In this document: positions 60,371-64,000 of the stretch, piece by piece
Layout of the letters: every line of letters begins with the position of its first letter
Position numbering within the stretch: position 1 is the stretch's first letter
Assembly (NCBI RefSeq): GCF_002836355.1
Contig: NZ_PJCA01000001.1
Span: forward strand, 372,001-436,000
DNA from: Moritella sp. Urea-trap-13
GTDB taxonomy: Bacteria; Pseudomonadota; Gammaproteobacteria; Enterobacterales; Moritellaceae
Length of the DNA stretch: 64,000 bases
Reading direction: 5' to 3'
Position numbers and translations under genes: made by a program
Notes under the pieces: model-generated
Databases searched by the model: none
The model's input: the letters and a program-made list of their open reading frames with translations, nothing else
What the model was told of the DNA's origin: nothing

Positions 60371-61085
60371 CACATTACTTACAACAGACACGTTAACAGG
60401 CCAAACACAAAGCCATGTAATAGCCTTACCTGCTCGAGATGATAATAAACAGTCGGCGCATAAACCGCTGCATCTTATCCACCAGCAAACATTGCCCGCA
60501 TTTCAACAGCTACAAGCACGAGCAAAGCAAGCAGGGTTTAATCTGGATGCTGTTTCATGTTTTCGCTCGTTTGAGCAACAACTGCGTATTTGGAATAATA
60601 AGTTTAACGGCATCAGGCCTATTTTAGATCATGACAGCCAACCGCTAGACTCCGCTATACTTAGTGAAGAACAAAAGGTATTCGCGATATTACGTTGGTC
60701 GATGCTGCCTGGTGCCAGTCGCCATCATTGGGGTTGCGAAATTGATGTCTGTGACTACAGCGCGCTACCGAAAGATTATCAGTTACAGCTGATCCCACAA
60801 GAGTATGATGAAGGGGGTTATTTAGCAGCGCTATCAACCTGGTTAGATAACAATATTGCCGACTGTGGTTTCTATCGTCCTTATCGACAAGACCTTGGTG
60901 GCGTATCACGCGAGCCTTGGCACTTAAGTTACCAGCCAATCGCTGAGCCAGCACAACAAGCGTTCACCTTGGCATTAATTACCGACACTATCCGTGATGC
61001 CGACATTCAAGGTAAAGCGGCTATTTTAGCCAATATAGAGCAAATTTATAGCCAGTATATCTGTAACGTAGCAGCACCTAATTAA
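60360..61085 (+). CDS. VanY-type D-alanyl-D-alanine carboxypeptidase (M15B)
   Basis: About 241 residues from ATG 60360, which overlaps the SelW-like gene by 11 bases; an earlier in-frame GTG at 60303 would give a deep overlap. The zinc motifs are SRHHWGCEIDV (SxHxxGxxxD) and EPWHLSY (ExxH type), with SCFRSFEQQLRIWN before. M15B enzymes trim D-Ala-D-Ala peptides. No signal peptide is visible with this start, so it may act on cytoplasmic or recycled peptides (inference). Confidence 0.82.
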   Translation: MPANTLLTTDTLTGQTQSHVIALPARDDNKQSAHKPLHLIHQQTLPAFQQLQARAKQAGFNLDAVSCFRSFEQQLRIWNNKFNGIRPILDHDSQPLDSAILSEEQKVFAILRWSMLPGASRHHWGCEIDVCDYSALPKDYQLQLIPQEYDEGGYLAALSTWLDNNIADCGFYRPYRQDLGGVSREPWHLSYQPIAEPAQQAFTLALITDTIRDADIQGKAAILANIEQIYSQYICNVAAPN

Positions 61086-61174
61086 TATTTGATGACGACG
61101 AACCGTGATTAAATAACAACAACCGATTACCGATGAACAATAATATCAACGATTAACTATCAACAGGAGGATTT

Positions 61175-61444
61175 ATGGTTTGGCTTATTATTCTGGTTGC
61201 CTTAGGCTTTATTCTAGGGTCGATCATGACGTTAAAGTACACGGCAAACATGAAAATGAAGATACCCAAAGAGATTGAGCATCAATACAATAAAGCCTTC
61301 CATCTGGATGCCGGTGAACACGCGAAACCACTACCAGATCATGATGACGATGATCAGCAAGAATATCACAATGAATACCAGAATGAATACGGCAAGAATC
61401 CAATGCCAGATGATGAAGATGTTAAAAAAGACCAAGAGAAATAA
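61175..61444 (+). CDS. DUF2897 family small membrane protein
   Basis: An 89-residue protein with one N-terminal membrane segment (residues 2-20, LIILVALGFILGSIM) and LKYTANMKMK right after it, as in DUF2897 proteins as I recall. The tail is longer than usual and very acidic, with EYHNEYQNEYGKN and DHDDDDQQ stretches. Function unknown. It has an excellent ribosome-binding site (AGGAGG, 61165-61170). Confidence 0.75.
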   Translation: MVWLIILVALGFILGSIMTLKYTANMKMKIPKEIEHQYNKAFHLDAGEHAKPLPDHDDDDQQEYHNEYQNEYGKNPMPDDEDVKKDQEK

Positions 61445-61513
61445 TATTTAATCAATCGAGTGCTATAACCTCTATCTATAAAAAAATAGTAACAAAAAGA
61501 TAAAAATAAAAAC

Positions 61514-61547
61514 AAAAAGGCCTATGTATCACTACATAGGCCTTTTT
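61514..61547. terminator. Bidirectional terminator
   Basis: A 15-bp perfect stem (61514-61528 with 61533-61547), A-rich on the left and T-rich on the right, between the DUF2897 gene and bamC. Confidence 0.92.
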
Positions 61548-61565
61548 ATTACATGATTAACACCT

Positions 61566-61595
61566 TAGGTGTATCACATTAGGTGTATCACATTA
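61566..61595 (-). repeat. 14-bp tandem repeat starting at the bamC stop
   Basis: On the minus strand the stop codon opens TAATGTGATACACC, which is repeated exactly once, then followed by a drifted third copy, TAAGGTGTTAATCA. Confidence 0.9.
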
Positions 61596-62729
61596 CTTTT
61601 CGTTTTCAGCTTCCGCTTTCTCTGCACGTAATGCAGCAGCGGCGTCTTTCAAACTAATGAATAACTGACTCATTACTTCTGCTGACAATGGCTGTTTCTT
61701 CTCAGTAAAGAACGCGATTGAAGTATGGCCTTTGATTTCACCAACCTGAATACGGTAATCATCTTCTTCTAATGTCACTGGCGTTACTTTATTATCAGCC
61801 CAGAAATAATCTGGTTGCTCGTCAAAACTAACTAACATAGTCGCAGCCAATTTATCTTCGTCTTCAACTCTCATACCCACTTTGCCTAATACCATTGGCA
61901 TTAACTTCCAAGCATCATCAAACGGGATATTTAAGGTAATTACTGGATTTTGCTGATCAACAAAATCAATCTTCAGCTTCGACGCTTTTTGTTCTGCTGT
62001 TTCTTTGTTATTACCTTCGATACGATCTACTTCATAGTAAATGCTCAATAAGTTTAACATTTTCACTGCAAAACGACGGCGATCGCCTTTACTTAACTCA
62101 TTATCAACCTTAGTGCCTTCTAAACGCTCTTCGTGTTCAATCAAGTCCACTTGCAGGCCGACAGTACGTTTACTGGCTGCCGTTAATAAGGTGAATTTAT
62201 AACGTTGCTTAAGTTCGTATTCCGATTCTTCTTTAAACTCATCAAACGTTTCTTCGTTAATTAACCAATCCGTTTCTAACGTATGACTCGCGTCATCAAG
62301 CTTAGCTATCGCCACTTTCTTATCGGCTAAAAAGTTAGCTAACAACGACCATACCTGTGAAGTAACATCATCTTGTACACTACGGCTGTTAAACCAAATA
62401 GTCACGTTTTCGCTACCTTCTTCCACACGTACTAATGGTGATAACGCTAAAATTTGTACTGGTGAACGCACATCAACAGCAGCACCGACAGGATAACCTT
62501 CAGTCCCTTCGACTAATTCAGGTACGTCATAACGCTTTGTGTATAACGGTGTATCAAGCCCTTCTGCAATCACCAATTCTGGTTCGATTGTTTGCTTTAA
62601 ATATTCAAAGTCTTGATTGGCCTGACGTCTTGTATCTGTTCCTGAACAAGCACTAACTAAAATAGCACACGCTAATACGCTATAACGCTTCGCGTGAGTC
62701 AAGCTGTGACCTGTTGATGACATAGTCAT
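61593..62729 (-). CDS. bamC: Outer membrane assembly lipoprotein BamC
   Basis: A 378-residue lipoprotein (lipobox VSAC, Cys about residue 28) of the Bam complex that inserts outer-membrane barrels. The unstructured N-terminal part with LYTKRYDVPELV is followed by two helix-grip domains. It lies 27 bases after dapA on the same strand, the standard dapA-bamC arrangement. The C-terminal end is Ala/Glu-rich. A second Met three codons in is an alternative start. Confidence 0.92.
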   Translation of the reverse strand: MTMSSTGHSLTHAKRYSVLACAILVSACSGTDTRRQANQDFEYLKQTIEPELVIAEGLDTPLYTKRYDVPELVEGTEGYPVGAAVDVRSPVQILALSPLVRVEEGSENVTIWFNSRSVQDDVTSQVWSLLANFLADKKVAIAKLDDASHTLETDWLINEETFDEFKEESEYELKQRYKFTLLTAASKRTVGLQVDLIEHEERLEGTKVDNELSKGDRRRFAVKMLNLLSIYYEVDRIEGNNKETAEQKASKLKIDFVDQQNPVITLNIPFDDAWKLMPMVLGKVGMRVEDEDKLAATMLVSFDEQPDYFWADNKVTPVTLEEDDYRIQVGEIKGHTSIAFFTEKKQPLSAEVMSQLFISLKDAAAALRAEKAEAENEK

Positions 62730-62756
62730 AGTATTAATATTCCCTAATTCAAAAAT

Positions 62757-63635
62757 TTATGCATCCACTGCAAGCGCGAGTGCCGCACTCACTTGAGCAT
62801 GATATTGCTGATCTAATTCAATTAATGGTAACCGTAAATTAGCCGTTGCAGTCAAAGATAACTGTTTGCATGCCCATTTTACCGGGATTGGGTTTGCTTC
62901 GACAAATAAATCTTGGTGTAAACGCATTAATTTGTTATTAATTTCAGTCGCTTCTTGGCGTTGTCCTGCTAATGCAAAGGTACACATACGGCTCATGGCA
63001 TCGGCAGCGACATTACTGGTAACAGAAATAACCCCATTACCACCTTGCAACATAAACTCACAACCCGTTGCATCATCACCACTATATAGTAAAAAATCAT
63101 CCGGTAGGAAGGGTTTAAGCTGAGTTAAACGCGTTAAATCACCGGTAGCGTCTTTGATACCTATGATAGCATTAAGTTCCGCTAATCTAACCACGATCTC
63201 ATCGCTAATGTCACAACCTGTACGACTCGGTACATTATACAAAATCTGAGGTAAATCACAGGCTTCTGTAATGGCTTTATAATGCTGATATAAGCCTTCT
63301 TGGGTTGGTTTATTGTAATAAGGCGTGACACAAAGTCCGGCAGTCACACCCAACTGGTGTAATTCTTGACTGAGTTTAATGGCATTACGGGTGCTATTTG
63401 ACCCTGTACCGGCAATAATCGCGATACGACCTTGCGCCATTTCCAGTACTTTTTTGATGACGTCAATATGCTCATCTTGAGCAAAAGTACAAGATTCACC
63501 AGTGGTGCCTAATACCGCTAATGCAGTGGTATTGCTCTGGATATGATATTCAACTAAACCTTGTAAAGAGCAAAGATCGACGTCTCCGTTGTCGAGCATA
63601 GGAGTGATAAGTGCGACGATATTACCTGTTAACAT
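62757..63635 (-). CDS. dapA: 4-hydroxy-tetrahydrodipicolinate synthase
   Basis: About 292 residues from ATG 63635, which has AAGG just upstream and gives the usual start MLTGNIVALITPM; the ATG at 63704 would add 23 atypical residues. Class I aldolase fold with TTGES, the tyrosine in YNVPSRTG and the Schiff-base lysine in IGIKDATG. It condenses pyruvate and aspartate semialdehyde, the first step towards lysine and meso-diaminopimelate. In operon with bamC. Confidence 0.96.
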   Translation of the reverse strand: MLTGNIVALITPMLDNGDVDLCSLQGLVEYHIQSNTTALAVLGTTGESCTFAQDEHIDVIKKVLEMAQGRIAIIAGTGSNSTRNAIKLSQELHQLGVTAGLCVTPYYNKPTQEGLYQHYKAITEACDLPQILYNVPSRTGCDISDEIVVRLAELNAIIGIKDATGDLTRLTQLKPFLPDDFLLYSGDDATGCEFMLQGGNGVISVTSNVAADAMSRMCTFALAGQRQEATEINNKLMRLHQDLFVEANPIPVKWACKQLSLTATANLRLPLIELDQQYHAQVSAALALAVDA

Positions 63636-63823
63636 ATGGGCCTTGTTATAACTAACGATAAAACACGTGGCATAGTAATAGTAGGAGTCTGTTGTCGCAA
63701 GCATATTCTGGCTATATGCCTGCCAACATCAATATGCTGGTTGATAAGCTTGCGGATTGTTGCATCTTGAAGTTGCTTGGGTATATGATGCTCTATTGTT
63801 TACTTTAATTTACTTGGAACAAA

Positions 63824-64000
63824 ATGACGCAGAATTTAGTTATCACCGCCCTTGGCAGCAACAGTCCAGGTATCGTTCACAAGCTCATTGGTCACGTCAG
63901 TAACTGCGGTTGTAATATCGTTGATAGTAAACTGGCTATTTTTGGTAATGAGTTTACCTTGATCATGCTGTTGTCTGGCGAATGGAATGCGATGATCCAA
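63824..64000 (+). CDS. gcvR: Glycine cleavage system repressor GcvR, N-terminal part (cut by window edge)
   Basis: The first 59 codons, MTQNLVITALGSNSPGIVHKL..., form the start of an ACT domain matching GcvR. GcvR binds GcvA and keeps the gcv operon off when glycine is low. Its divergent position from dapA is the same as in E. coli. The rest lies outside the window. Confidence 0.88.
   Translation, partial: MTQNLVITALGSNSPGIVHKLIGHVSNCGCNIVDSKLAIFGNEFTLIMLLSGEWNAMIQ

Overview
The window reads as chromosomal backbone of a marine gammaproteobacterium from the Moritella / Shewanella / Psychromonas / Vibrio neighbourhood. This is inferred from protein resemblance and gene order recalled from memory, not from a search. 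The DNA is fairly AT-rich, gene density is high, and enteric-like gene neighbourhoods are kept: ychJ-purU, raiA-pheA-tyrA-aroF and bamC-dapA-gcvR. I see no rRNA, tRNA, insertion sequence, prophage, CRISPR array or integron, and no block with clearly foreign composition.

Layout. 1-6.6 kb: 5' part of hemF, a lone parA-type ATPase, glpR, two conserved proteins of unknown function, an SDR oxidoreductase, an M32 carboxypeptidase and a VOC protein. 6.6-11.1 kb: the nitric-oxide module norV-norW, divergent from norR, with three GT-N7-AC NorR boxes and a sigma-54 promoter visible between them. 11.1-18.8 kb: envelope genes (a FadL-type channel followed by a large Ig-like lipoprotein, a metallo-beta-lactamase-fold lipoprotein, an OmpA-domain protein) and a UspA protein. 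18.8-25.6 kb: yheT-type hydrolase, DUF2947, ychJ, purU, a small membrane protein, DUF3581, an Lrp/AsnC regulator and a stand-alone FabH-like synthase. 25.7-31.6 kb: a Kazal-type lipoprotein, cardiolipin synthase overlapping arcB, and a PAS-GGDEF protein. 32-38 kb: gltB-gltD. 38-43.6 kb: DUF481 outer-membrane protein, mtnN-cbiB-like-btuF, and an isolated Wzz-like chain-length protein. 44-53.3 kb: a polytopic chemoreceptor, the yejABEF peptide importer and a GGDEF-EAL protein. 53.4-59 kb: ribosome hibernation factor, aromatic amino acid genes and transaldolase. 59-64 kb: RluA-type pseudouridine synthase, SelW-like protein, VanY-type peptidase, DUF2897, bamC-dapA and the start of gcvR.

Shared themes are redox and oxygen adaptation (HemF, NorVWR, ArcB), nitrogen and aromatic amino acid metabolism (GltBD, PheA, TyrA, AroF, DapA, GcvR), envelope maintenance (BamC, FadL-like, ClsA, OmpA-like) and c-di-GMP signalling.

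The least expected observation is a recurring sequence pattern. Downstream of many genes there are short tandem duplications (periods about 13-32 bp) whose unit starts at, contains or lies just beyond the stop codon. The clear cases are the Kazal gene, raiA, tyrA, aroF, tal, bamC and the RluA-type gene; weaker cases lie at the GGDEF gene at 30 kb, purU and usp. A second lead is a promoter-to-terminator transcription unit with several predicted hairpins and no ORF at about 43.84-44.01 kb, a candidate small RNA. I found no complete new defence or biosynthetic system.
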